The notes under the pieces are model-generated. The model saw nothing but the letters and a program-made list of their open reading frames with translations. It searched no databases and was not told where the DNA came from. The translations under genes were made by a program, and so were the position numbers. 7,071 nucleotides of DNA from Candidatus Shapirobacteria bacterium UBA2283 (GTDB lineage: Bacteria; Patescibacteriota; Microgenomatia; UBA12405). Positions 1-5,263 of the stretch are shown in pieces; the stretch's first letter is position 1; every line of letters starts with the position of its first letter. The stretch spans positions 1 through 7,071 of the forward strand of contig DDWP01000027.1 of the NCBI GenBank assembly GCA_002345725.1, given 5' to 3'.

Positions 1-422
1 CGACCGATCACAATCTTCGCAGTCTCGAGTTGAGTCAAGAGAAGCTTGGCCAAGGAGATTGTCTTTTAATTTTTCCTGAGGGGATTATCACTGGTGGTCA
101 AACTAGTCAGATTATCAAAGGCGGGACGGGGGCAGTCCGCCTGTCTTTACTTTCTCATGTTCCGATTATTCCTATTGGTATTCGGGGGAGCAATCATGTT
201 CATCCCTATTTATTAAAAAACAGATTGCCATTTTATTTCAAACGCCATCTCCCGATTAATATAAAAATCGGTAAAGAAATTAATTTCCCAACACATCCCG
301 GTCTTGATTTGTCTTCTCACACTGATTCAAATCACACTCTTCTCCGTTCTCTCACTGATAAACTAATGGTCAAATTGTCTAAGCTAAGTGGATTAACTAA
401 TACTGTTGTGATATCAGTATAA
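1..422 (+). CDS. PlsC-type 1-acylglycerol-3-phosphate acyltransferase, C-terminal part
   Basis: This is the 3' end of a lysophosphatidate acyltransferase-like gene, whose family adds an acyl chain to 1-acylglycerol-3-phosphate at the inner face of the membrane. The reading frame is open from base 3, so the gene starts before the window; the TTG at 30 is an internal Leu codon, not a start. The visible part carries family block III (IFPEG, encoded about 75-89) followed by a KGGTGAVRL stretch and block IV (VPIIPIGIRG, about 160-189). The catalytic NHxxxxD block and the second block would lie upstream and cannot be checked. The end after block IV, a basic segment and then a short helical tail, is normal for the family. 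The stop is TAA at 420-422. An MFS gene starts 22 nt downstream. The family call is firm, the exact substrate is not. Confidence 0.85.
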   Translation, partial: TDHNLRSLELSQEKLGQGDCLLIFPEGIITGGQTSQIIKGGTGAVRLSLLSHVPIIPIGIRGSNHVHPYLLKNRLPFYFKRHLPINIKIGKEINFPTHPGLDLSSHTDSNHTLLRSLTDKLMVKLSKLSGLTNTVVISV

Positions 423-433
423 AGATATTACAA

Positions 434-439
434 TATAGT
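434..439 (+). promoter_or_regulatory. -10 box (TATAGT) of the MFS gene, leaderless geometry
   Basis: TATAGT ends 5 nt before the ATG at 445, which puts the expected transcription start at about 445-446. No -35 hexamer is recognisable at 16-18 nt spacing. The call rests on the same arrangement recurring at six other starts in the window. A 6-bp inverted repeat, ATACTG (400-405) and CAGTAT (415-420), lies just upstream across the end of the acyltransferase gene. Confidence 0.5.
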
Positions 440-444
440 CTTCG

Positions 445-1746
445 ATGAGAAATTTTTACCATCTTTTAATCAATTCTGTTATTAGCTCGATCACCAACTT
501 TACTGTTTGGTTTGCTATTACTTTCTTCTCTTATCTCCAGACACAGTCAGTTTTGGTCACGGGCCTTATTTCAGGTTTTTATCTCGTGGCCACAGCTATT
601 TCCGGTTTTTGGTTTGGTAGTTTGGTTGACAATCATCACAAGAAAAACATCATGTTGTTGTCCAGCCTTGTTTCTTTAATTTCTTTTAGTGTTGGGTTAG
701 TCATCTATCTCACAGCCGCACCAGGATCTTTTACCAACCAGTCCAGCCCCACTTTATGGTTTCTTATTATGACTCTCATGGTAGGAATTGTCGTCAGTGG
801 TATTCGCAATATCGCTCTGCCGACTATCGTCACTATTATTGCTCCCGAGCCCGAGCGCGACAAAGCCAATGGCTTAGTTGGCACTGCCTCAGGTATTTCT
901 TTTCTGGTTACCTCAGTTATCAGCGGTCTTTTAGTCGGGTCTTCTGGCATGTATTGGGTGTTGATTTTATCTATAATTTTTTCTCTTTTGACTATTTTTG
1001 ATCTTTGGTTTATTCCTATTCCCGAGAACAATATTGTCCACACTGCCGAGCATGGCCAGAAAGGTGTCGATATCAAAGGAACAATCAAAATAATTTCTTC
1101 CACCCCTGGCTTTACTGCTCTTATTTTATTTACTACTTTTAATAATTTCTTAGGTGGTGTTTTTATGGCTCTAATGGATGCTTATGGTTTGTCTCTAGTT
1201 TCCGTTCAGGTCTGGGGATTATTATGGGGTTTTCTTAGTACCGGATTTATTATCGGTGGTTTAATTATTGCTAAGTTTGGTCTTGGTAAGAGTCCTATCA
1301 AGACTCTTTTTACTGCCAACATTATTATTTGGGCTATCAGTGCCATTTTTACTATTTACCCTTCGATAATTCTCTTGACTATTGGTCTGTTTATTTACAT
1401 TACCGTTGTTCCCTACATCGAAGCTTCAGAGCAGACTATTATTCAAAAAGTTGTCCCTGTCGAGAGGCAAGGTCGAGTCTTCGGTTTTGCTCACAGCGTC
1501 GAGCAGTCCGCTTCACCTCTGACTTCTTTTCTCATCGGGCCATTGACTCAATTTGTTTTTATCCCCTTCATGACTACTGGTGCAGGAGTAGATTTGATTG
1601 GTGGTTGGTTTGGCACTGGCCCTGGCAGGGGAATAGCTCTAGTCTTTACTGTTGCCGGAACTATCGGGCTTATTGTCACCATCTTTGCCAGTCGCTCCCG
1701 TTCCACCCATCTTCTTTCCGTTGCCTACGAGAACCACGGTAAGTAG
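445..1746 (+). CDS. MFS transporter (MFS_3 / drug-efflux-like)
   Basis: A 433-residue polytopic membrane protein of the major facilitator superfamily, probably a secondary exporter; the substrate is unknown. The length and about 12 hydrophobic segments match the family. The loop between helices 2 and 3 carries a degenerate MFS motif A, GSLVDNHHKK (residues 58-67). A central hydrophilic loop follows (about 192-215). EASEQTIIQKVVPVERQGRVFG (about 326-347) resembles the ELRGRV segment typical of the MefA/NorA-like MFS_3 branch. The ATG start is supported by the -10 box 5 nt upstream and by the protein beginning directly at helix 1. It follows an acyltransferase gene by 22 nt, an arrangement that recalls the E. 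coli lplT-aas pair, but nothing specific to LplT was recognised. The stop is TAG at 1744-1746. Confidence 0.88.
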   Translation: MRNFYHLLINSVISSITNFTVWFAITFFSYLQTQSVLVTGLISGFYLVATAISGFWFGSLVDNHHKKNIMLLSSLVSLISFSVGLVIYLTAAPGSFTNQSSPTLWFLIMTLMVGIVVSGIRNIALPTIVTIIAPEPERDKANGLVGTASGISFLVTSVISGLLVGSSGMYWVLILSIIFSLLTIFDLWFIPIPENNIVHTAEHGQKGVDIKGTIKIISSTPGFTALILFTTFNNFLGGVFMALMDAYGLSLVSVQVWGLLWGFLSTGFIIGGLIIAKFGLGKSPIKTLFTANIIIWAISAIFTIYPSIILLTIGLFIYITVVPYIEASEQTIIQKVVPVERQGRVFGFAHSVEQSASPLTSFLIGPLTQFVFIPFMTTGAGVDLIGGWFGTGPGRGIALVFTVAGTIGLIVTIFASRSRSTHLLSVAYENHGK

Positions 1747-1762
1747 TTTTTCAGAAAAGTAC

Positions 1763-1768
1763 TATAAT
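1763..1768 (+). promoter_or_regulatory. -10 box (TATAAT) of the YHYH gene
   Basis: A perfect TATAAT lies 8 nt before the ATG at 1777, in the 30-nt gap after the MFS stop. The predicted start of transcription is about 1775, so the mRNA would have a leader of 0-2 nt. No -35 element or Shine-Dalgarno sequence is visible. This promoter may also serve the kinase gene and its partner downstream, which follow with gaps of 4 and 5 nt. Confidence 0.65.
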
Positions 1769-1776
1769 CCCCTTAG

Positions 1777-2277
1777 ATGGATATAAAACTTTACAGATTA
1801 ATTCTATGTTTTCTTTTGGTATTTTTTATATTCCCGAGTACTGTTTTTGCTCATCCCGGTCGCACGGCTGCTGACGGTTGCCATTATTGTCGGACCAATT
1901 GTGACAAATGGGGAGTTTCCTGGAATGAACGTCATTGTCATGGTGGTGGCGTCGCGGCTCCAGTTGAAGAACCACCAGTTGTCATTAAAAAAGTTGTCCC
2001 CACTCGCACTCCTCCCACTCGCCGACCGACTTTAGCCCCAACTAGAAAACCGACTCTAACTCCTACCAAGAAACCAACCAACACTCCAACTTTAAAACCA
2101 ACCTTAGCGCCTACTTTAGAGCCAACCAAGATTTTTTCTCCAACTTCGGTTCCAACTTTAGTACCAACAATTGTTCCATCCTCCGCTTCAATTTTTCAAC
2201 TCAAGGACGAAACAAAAACAGTCCAACAAGAAAATATATTTTCAAGATTTTTTGGTTGGTTTTTTAAGAAAAAATAA
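1777..2277 (+). CDS. Secreted YHYH-domain protein with Pro-Thr linker
   Basis: A 166-residue exported protein. Residues 1-25 form a signal peptide: a Lys/Arg n-region, a hydrophobic core (LILCFLLVFFIF) and a TVFA-H cleavage site. The mature N-terminus is a Cys/His-rich YHYH-type domain, HPGRT (26-30), then C35-H36-x-C38, C42, KWG (44-46) and H53-C54-H55, a pattern suited to metal binding or disulphides; its biochemical role is not known to me. Residues 75-134 are a degenerate Pro-Thr repeat, likely an extended, possibly glycosylated wall-spanning linker. The protein ends in a short aromatic and basic tail, FSRFFGWFFKKK (155-166), too short for an ordinary transmembrane helix. The ATG at 1777 is fixed by the -10 box and by the signal peptide beginning there. 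The kinase gene starts 4 nt after its stop. Confidence 0.85.
   Translation: MDIKLYRLILCFLLVFFIFPSTVFAHPGRTAADGCHYCRTNCDKWGVSWNERHCHGGGVAAPVEEPPVVIKKVVPTRTPPTRRPTLAPTRKPTLTPTKKPTNTPTLKPTLAPTLEPTKIFSPTSVPTLVPTIVPSSASIFQLKDETKTVQQENIFSRFFGWFFKKK
1999..2178 (+). repeat. Degenerate Pro-Thr coding repeat (xPTx units)
   Basis: About 60 codons encode tandem, imperfect units of the form P-T-x-x, such as PTLAPTRKPTLTPTKKP. At DNA level this gives a run of CCA-ACT/ACC-like 12-mers. The x positions alternate between Leu/Ala and Lys/Arg, so the linker is positively charged in its first half and neutral or acidic towards its end. Such tracts can change length by slippage or recombination. Confidence 0.85.
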
Positions 2278-2281
2278 ATAC

Positions 2282-3502
2282 ATGGAAGTCAAAACTAAAA
2301 TCATTTTAAATGATTTTTTGAGTAAAACATATCTAAAGGATCAAGATAATCCATTCATTACCCAAGAAGACTTAAAGACCAATATGGATAGATACCTTCT
2401 TCTTTATACAGAATTTGAAGGAGAGTTGGCAACATTTTCAGCATATTTTCATTACCGTATTAACACTTTGTTTGAATTTTGGAACACAAAGTTTAAACCC
2501 ACTACAGGAGGCTACTTTAATGCTGACCCAAGTCGAGAATTAATTTTATTAATAGATAGTTACCGTGATATTTCAGAAAATTTAAAAAACTCAGAAGACG
2601 AGATTACTATCTTAGATAATTATCTTGAAACTATGGACAGTATTCTTCCATTATTAAGCAGTAGTGGAGGGTCAATCATTCCGATAGACTTTGGAAGGAT
2701 AAGGTGTATCAAAAAATATGATCCAATTTTTATATTGACAAAAACAAACACTAGTCAAATAAGCAGTAACACTTCTTATAAACTTAATTTAATCGGAGAA
2801 GGCTCTTATGCAATTGTTAAGAAATACTTTGATCAACATTATCAAAGATGGTTTGCAATAAAACAGGCTAAGTCGGATTTAACCGAAAAAGAAATACAGA
2901 GATTCAAAAAAGAATATGATATTTTGTCCAAAATAAAATTCCCCTACATTTTAGAAGTTTTTTCCTACAATAGTAAAAACAATTCTTATACAATGGAGTT
3001 TTGTGACTTTTCCTTGAAAGATTATATCATTTGGAATAATCAAAAACTCTCGTTTGCTATAAGAAAAAGAATGGCGCTACAGTTTTTGTATGGAGTTGAC
3101 TTTTTGTATAAAAAAAAGTTATTTCATCGTGATTTAAGTTGGAATAATATTTTAGTAAAACTTTATGATCAAAATATTATCTATATTAAAATTTCTGACT
3201 TTGGGTTGGTTAAAGAAGAAGACTCAGAGTTAACAGACAGTGATACAAGCGGTAAAGGGTCAACTTTTCACAAAGATCCACTATTAGAATCTTTCAAGGA
3301 CGTAAGAATTGAAAATGAAATTTATTCTGTAGGGTGTCTTCTGAGTTTTATTTTTACAGGAAAACAAAACCTAAATAAGAATCAATTGGTAGTGGGTTTA
3401 GACAGTATCATTGAAAAATGTACAGATAATAAAAGTCTAGAAAACAGATATCACAGTATCACCGAAATTATTGATGATATTAATAAAAAAATCATTACAT
3501 AA
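2282..3502 (+). CDS. Hanks-type Ser/Thr protein kinase with novel N-terminal domain
   Basis: A 406-residue predicted cytoplasmic protein kinase. The C-terminal kinase domain (about 168-400) has a glycine loop GEGSYAIV (172-179), the ATP-anchoring Lys in AIK (K194), a likely helix-C Glu (E211), catalytic HRD (282-284) with Asn289, DFG (306-308) and E346-IYSVG in the helix-F region. The residue two after HRD, Lys in most Ser/Thr kinases, is Ser286, and the usual APE motif appears as DPLLE. Residues 1-165 are hydrophilic, probably helical, aromatic-rich at 54-71, and match no family I recognise; no membrane segment is seen. I chose ATG 2282 because an in-frame start at 2171 would only read the YHYH gene's tail out of frame. 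It lies 4 nt after that gene and 5 nt before the next, so it is probably co-transcribed. A+T content is strikingly high: 3121-3180 has 11 G/C in 60. Confidence 0.85.
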   Translation: MEVKTKIILNDFLSKTYLKDQDNPFITQEDLKTNMDRYLLLYTEFEGELATFSAYFHYRINTLFEFWNTKFKPTTGGYFNADPSRELILLIDSYRDISENLKNSEDEITILDNYLETMDSILPLLSSSGGSIIPIDFGRIRCIKKYDPIFILTKTNTSQISSNTSYKLNLIGEGSYAIVKKYFDQHYQRWFAIKQAKSDLTEKEIQRFKKEYDILSKIKFPYILEVFSYNSKNNSYTMEFCDFSLKDYIIWNNQKLSFAIRKRMALQFLYGVDFLYKKKLFHRDLSWNNILVKLYDQNIIYIKISDFGLVKEEDSELTDSDTSGKGSTFHKDPLLESFKDVRIENEIYSVGCLLSFIFTGKQNLNKNQLVVGLDSIIEKCTDNKSLENRYHSITEIIDDINKKIIT

Positions 3503-3507
3503 TAATC

Positions 3508-4032
3508 ATGACTACAATACATATATCAAAACTTGACGCGGCAAAAAGGGAATTAGAACATGCCATTAGACTCTTCTTTTTGTCTGGTGATCCGGTAGTT
3601 ATCCATTTAGTAATTTATTCATCACAACAAATCTTACGAGATTTAGCTAGAAGTAAAGGGTTATCAACATTTATTGATGAAATGATAGATAGGGTAAAAC
3701 CTGAGTATAAAAAATACCTTAAAGGCAAACTCGCTTCATCATACAATTTTTTCCATCATGCAGATAAGGATCCTACGGATATCAAAGAATTTAATCCAGA
3801 GATTAACGAATATGCGCTTTGGGAATGTGTTGACCTATACTCAACTCTTACAAAGGAAACAACAGGTATCATGAAGGCTTTTAGATTTTGGTTTTTTATC
3901 AAGAATAACGGAATGTTACTTGAGCAAAAAGACAAAGAGGTCTACCTGGAAGTTGCAAAAAAAGTTGATTTAAATAATAAAGCCGAATTTCTTGAGCTTG
4001 CTGAACAGCTTGAGAACAGAAGGACTGTATAA
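3508..4032 (+). CDS. Small helical protein, possible HEPN-like partner of the kinase
   Basis: A 174-residue soluble protein that I cannot assign firmly. It begins with SKLDAAKRELEHAIRLFF (7-24) and GDPVVIHLVIYSS (27-39), and its middle holds YNFFHHADKDP (79-89) followed by EFNPEINEY. From memory this layout resembles an uncharacterised bacterial family of small helical proteins of probable HEPN-like fold; this has not been tested. The HEPN RNase motif is R-N-x3-H; here N80 and H84 keep the spacing but the Arg position is Tyr79, so it may lack nuclease activity or not be a HEPN protein. The start lies 5 nt after the kinase stop, which implies an operon. A weak CATAAT (3498-3503) upstream could add an internal promoter. 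The gene shares the kinase's high A+T content (3601-3660 has 18 G/C in 60). Confidence 0.7.
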   Translation: MTTIHISKLDAAKRELEHAIRLFFLSGDPVVIHLVIYSSQQILRDLARSKGLSTFIDEMIDRVKPEYKKYLKGKLASSYNFFHHADKDPTDIKEFNPEINEYALWECVDLYSTLTKETTGIMKAFRFWFFIKNNGMLLEQKDKEVYLEVAKKVDLNNKAEFLELAEQLENRRTV

Positions 4033-4079
4033 GTTCTCAGTTATGATGACATATCCGTGCTAAATCTATTAAGTTTTTC

Positions 4080-4110
4080 GATACTCACATATATAAGTAT
4101 CTTGTATACT
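4080..4110 (+). promoter_or_regulatory. GNAT-deaminase promoter: -10 box with overlapping inverted repeats
   Basis: TATACT (4105-4110) ends 6 nt before the ATG at 4117, placing the predicted transcription start at the A of ATG. Upstream is a perfect 6-bp inverted repeat, GATACT (4080-4085) and AGTATC (4096-4101), separated by 10 nt where a -35 box would lie. The right arm AGTAT also pairs with ATACT inside the -10 region (4106-4110). Three ATACT/AGTAT half-sites at a promoter suggest a possible operator, although the arms are short and the region is AT-rich. The rest of the 84-nt gap from 4033 shows nothing recognisable. Confidence 0.45.
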
Positions 4111-4116
4111 TCTCTC

Positions 4117-4566
4117 ATGTCCCCTCTAAAATTCATAACAACCCTCGGAGAGCCGAGCGTAGAAGATAAACAAAAATTAGTCGAAGGTATGCTGGCGCAC
4201 CACGCCAAAAATGGTCACATCAGAAAGACTGAGACTATCTCTATTTTTCTTCACGACGAAAATGACCAAGCCGTCGGTGGAGTGATCGTTTCTTTTCTTT
4301 GGGGTGGTATGGAAATTCAAGCACTTTGGGTAGATGCATCTATCCGTGGTCAGGGTTGGGGAAAGAAGTTGATGGAAGCGGCCGAGCAAGAGGGGATAAA
4401 AAGAAATTGCACCATTGCTTATACCAATACTTTTTCTTGGCAGGCTCCTGATTTTTATCAGAAGATGGGTTATACACTTTATGGCCAATTAGACAATTTT
4501 CCAGAAGGGAATACTCTAAGTTATTTTCAAAAGAAACTCGCTCCTGCTGATACAATTAATCAATGA
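4117..4566 (+). CDS. GNAT family N-acetyltransferase
   Basis: A 149-residue acetyl-CoA-dependent N-acetyltransferase. The acetyl-CoA pyrophosphate loop is RGQGWG (77-82), preceded by the beta-strand EIQALWVD (66-73). The C-terminal part has the NTFSWQAPDFYQKMGY segment (104-119) of a GNAT subfamily that continues with a G-x-L-D-N-F-P-x-G stretch (123-131), so this is a complete single-domain enzyme. The substrate is not evident. An upstream in-frame GTG at 4057 would add 20 hydrophobic residues unlike any GNAT N-terminus; I place the start at ATG 4117 because the protein begins normally there and the -10 box sits 6 nt ahead. Its TGA overlaps the next gene's ATG (ATGA, 4563-4566), which implies translational coupling with the deaminase. 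Confidence 0.88.
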   Translation: MSPLKFITTLGEPSVEDKQKLVEGMLAHHAKNGHIRKTETISIFLHDENDQAVGGVIVSFLWGGMEIQALWVDASIRGQGWGKKLMEAAEQEGIKRNCTIAYTNTFSWQAPDFYQKMGYTLYGQLDNFPEGNTLSYFQKKLAPADTINQ

Positions 4567-5057
4567 CTGAAATAGAAATCTTTGAACAACTGTTTGAGCT
4601 AGGCAAGACCGCCCAAGATCCAGAAGGGGTCGTTGTTGCTTGTTTAGTTGAAGATGACAATGTCATACTCTCCTCTCCCAGTGCTAATGATGGAATTAGA
4701 CACGCCGAAGATTTACTTTTAGAACAGGCAAAAATATCAGGTATAGACATCAACGACAAAGTGATCCTATATGTCACTCTTGAGCCGTGTAGTTATCGTA
4801 GTCCAAAAAACAATGTCGATGATTGCACCACTATTATTATAAAAGCAGGGATAAAAAATATTATTTATGCCGCCCCTGATCCAGAATATAGCCAAGAAGC
4901 CCGAGACAGATTTTTAAAAGCAGGCGTCAGCTACCAAATGACCCAGGACAAAGACATAACCCTAAAGGCTATTAATCTGTTCAATAACACTATTACTATT
5001 CCTCTAACCTCAATGAATCTACCCCGGAAGAAAACAATTCCTCAAGAGTTGGAGTAA
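4563..5057 (+). CDS. RibD-like zinc-dependent deaminase
   Basis: A 164-residue enzyme of the cytidine deaminase superfamily, which removes an amino group from a nucleobase or aminopyrimidine by a zinc-bound water. Zinc ligands and the proton-shuttling Glu are visible as H47-A-E49 and P75-C76 ... C88. The context TLEPCSY ... IIIKAGIKNIIYAAPDPE is closest to the deaminase half of RibD, but there is no reductase domain and no other riboflavin gene nearby. The loop between the two Cys holds 11 residues, about three more than the eight usual in RibD. The N-terminus is short and the tail from about 130 is unassigned. The start overlaps the GNAT stop, so the two are one transcriptional unit. It could instead be a nucleoside or tRNA deaminase; fold is confident, substrate is not. 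Confidence 0.8.
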   Translation: MTEIEIFEQLFELGKTAQDPEGVVVACLVEDDNVILSSPSANDGIRHAEDLLLEQAKISGIDINDKVILYVTLEPCSYRSPKNNVDDCTTIIIKAGIKNIIYAAPDPEYSQEARDRFLKAGVSYQMTQDKDITLKAINLFNNTITIPLTSMNLPRKKTIPQELE

Positions 5058-5117
5058 GTTAACCTGCCTTGGATAAGATCATTATTTATATAACTAATCC
5101 GGTCAACTGTCTGTAAA

Positions 5118-5234
5118 CTACATCCCTCTCACCAACCCCATCAGTATCCCATAAAGCCAGTTTACTCCCAAGATAAATCCATTCACTATCCACCCGATCA
5201 CCATCATCGCTACTCTTAACACTTCTTCAATCAT
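5118..5234 (-). CDS. 38-residue single-span membrane protein
   Basis: A short gene read from ATG at 5234-5232 to TAG at 5120-5118. The product starts with the acidic MIEEVLR, then runs hydrophobic from about residue 8 to 34 (AMMVIGWIVNGFILGVNW, 9-26, then LYGILMGL), and ends in VRGM. It contains five Gly, two Trp and no Cys, and looks like one long or two short membrane segments. Three things support a real gene: a perfect TATAAT (5245-5240) ends 5 nt before the ATG, matching the other promoters in the window; the reading frame fills what would otherwise be a 206-nt gap; and composition is that of a membrane protein rather than random AT-rich DNA. I know no family for it. Its promoter is back to back with that of the PhzF-like gene. 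Confidence 0.62.
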   Translation of the reverse strand: MIEEVLRVAMMVIGWIVNGFILGVNWLYGILMGLVRGM

Positions 5235-5239
5235 TCTCA

Positions 5240-5257
5240 ATTATACCGCGATATAAT
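5240..5257. promoter_or_regulatory. Bidirectional promoter with back-to-back -10 boxes
   Basis: ATTATA (5240-5245, reading TATAAT on the minus strand) and TATAAT (5252-5257, plus strand) are separated by only 6 bp, CCGCGA. The minus box ends 5 nt before ATG 5234 and the plus box 6 nt before ATG 5264, so both transcripts would be leaderless and start about 30 bp apart. The near-palindromic element means RNA polymerase can probably open it in only one direction at a time, giving mutually exclusive firing. No -35 hexamer is recognisable on either side; each -35 region would fall inside the other gene's coding sequence. Confidence 0.65.
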
Positions 5258-5263
5258 CCCTCA

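Noticed and set aside
400..420. Intrinsic terminator at the end of the acyltransferase gene
   Set aside because: ATACTG and CAGTAT can form a 6-bp stem but it is AT-rich, overlaps the coding end and lacks a following T-run; it is noted only as a possible operator.
705..1103. Minus-strand 132-codon frame inside the MFS gene
   Set aside because: The MFS protein is continuous and well conserved in type across it; the antisense product has no recognisable character.
1938..2129. Minus-strand frame of Val-Gly repeats
   Set aside because: It is the antisense shadow of the Pro-Thr coding repeat and has no promoter or start context.
2171..2281. Longer kinase starting at ATG 2171
   Set aside because: The extra 37 residues are only the out-of-frame reading of the YHYH protein's tail and would overlap it by 107 bases; ATG 2282 follows that gene's stop by 4 nt, as expected in an operon.
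4057..4116. GTG start giving the GNAT protein a hydrophobic N-terminal extension
   Set aside because: The extension is translated promoter DNA, including the -10 box and inverted repeat; GNAT enzymes are cytoplasmic and this one begins normally at ATG 4117.
5071..5100. Possible bidirectional terminator GGATAAG ... CTAATCC in the convergent gap 5058-5117
   Set aside because: The 7-bp stem has an internal mismatch, a 16-nt AT-rich loop and no T-run, so it is not convincing as a terminator.
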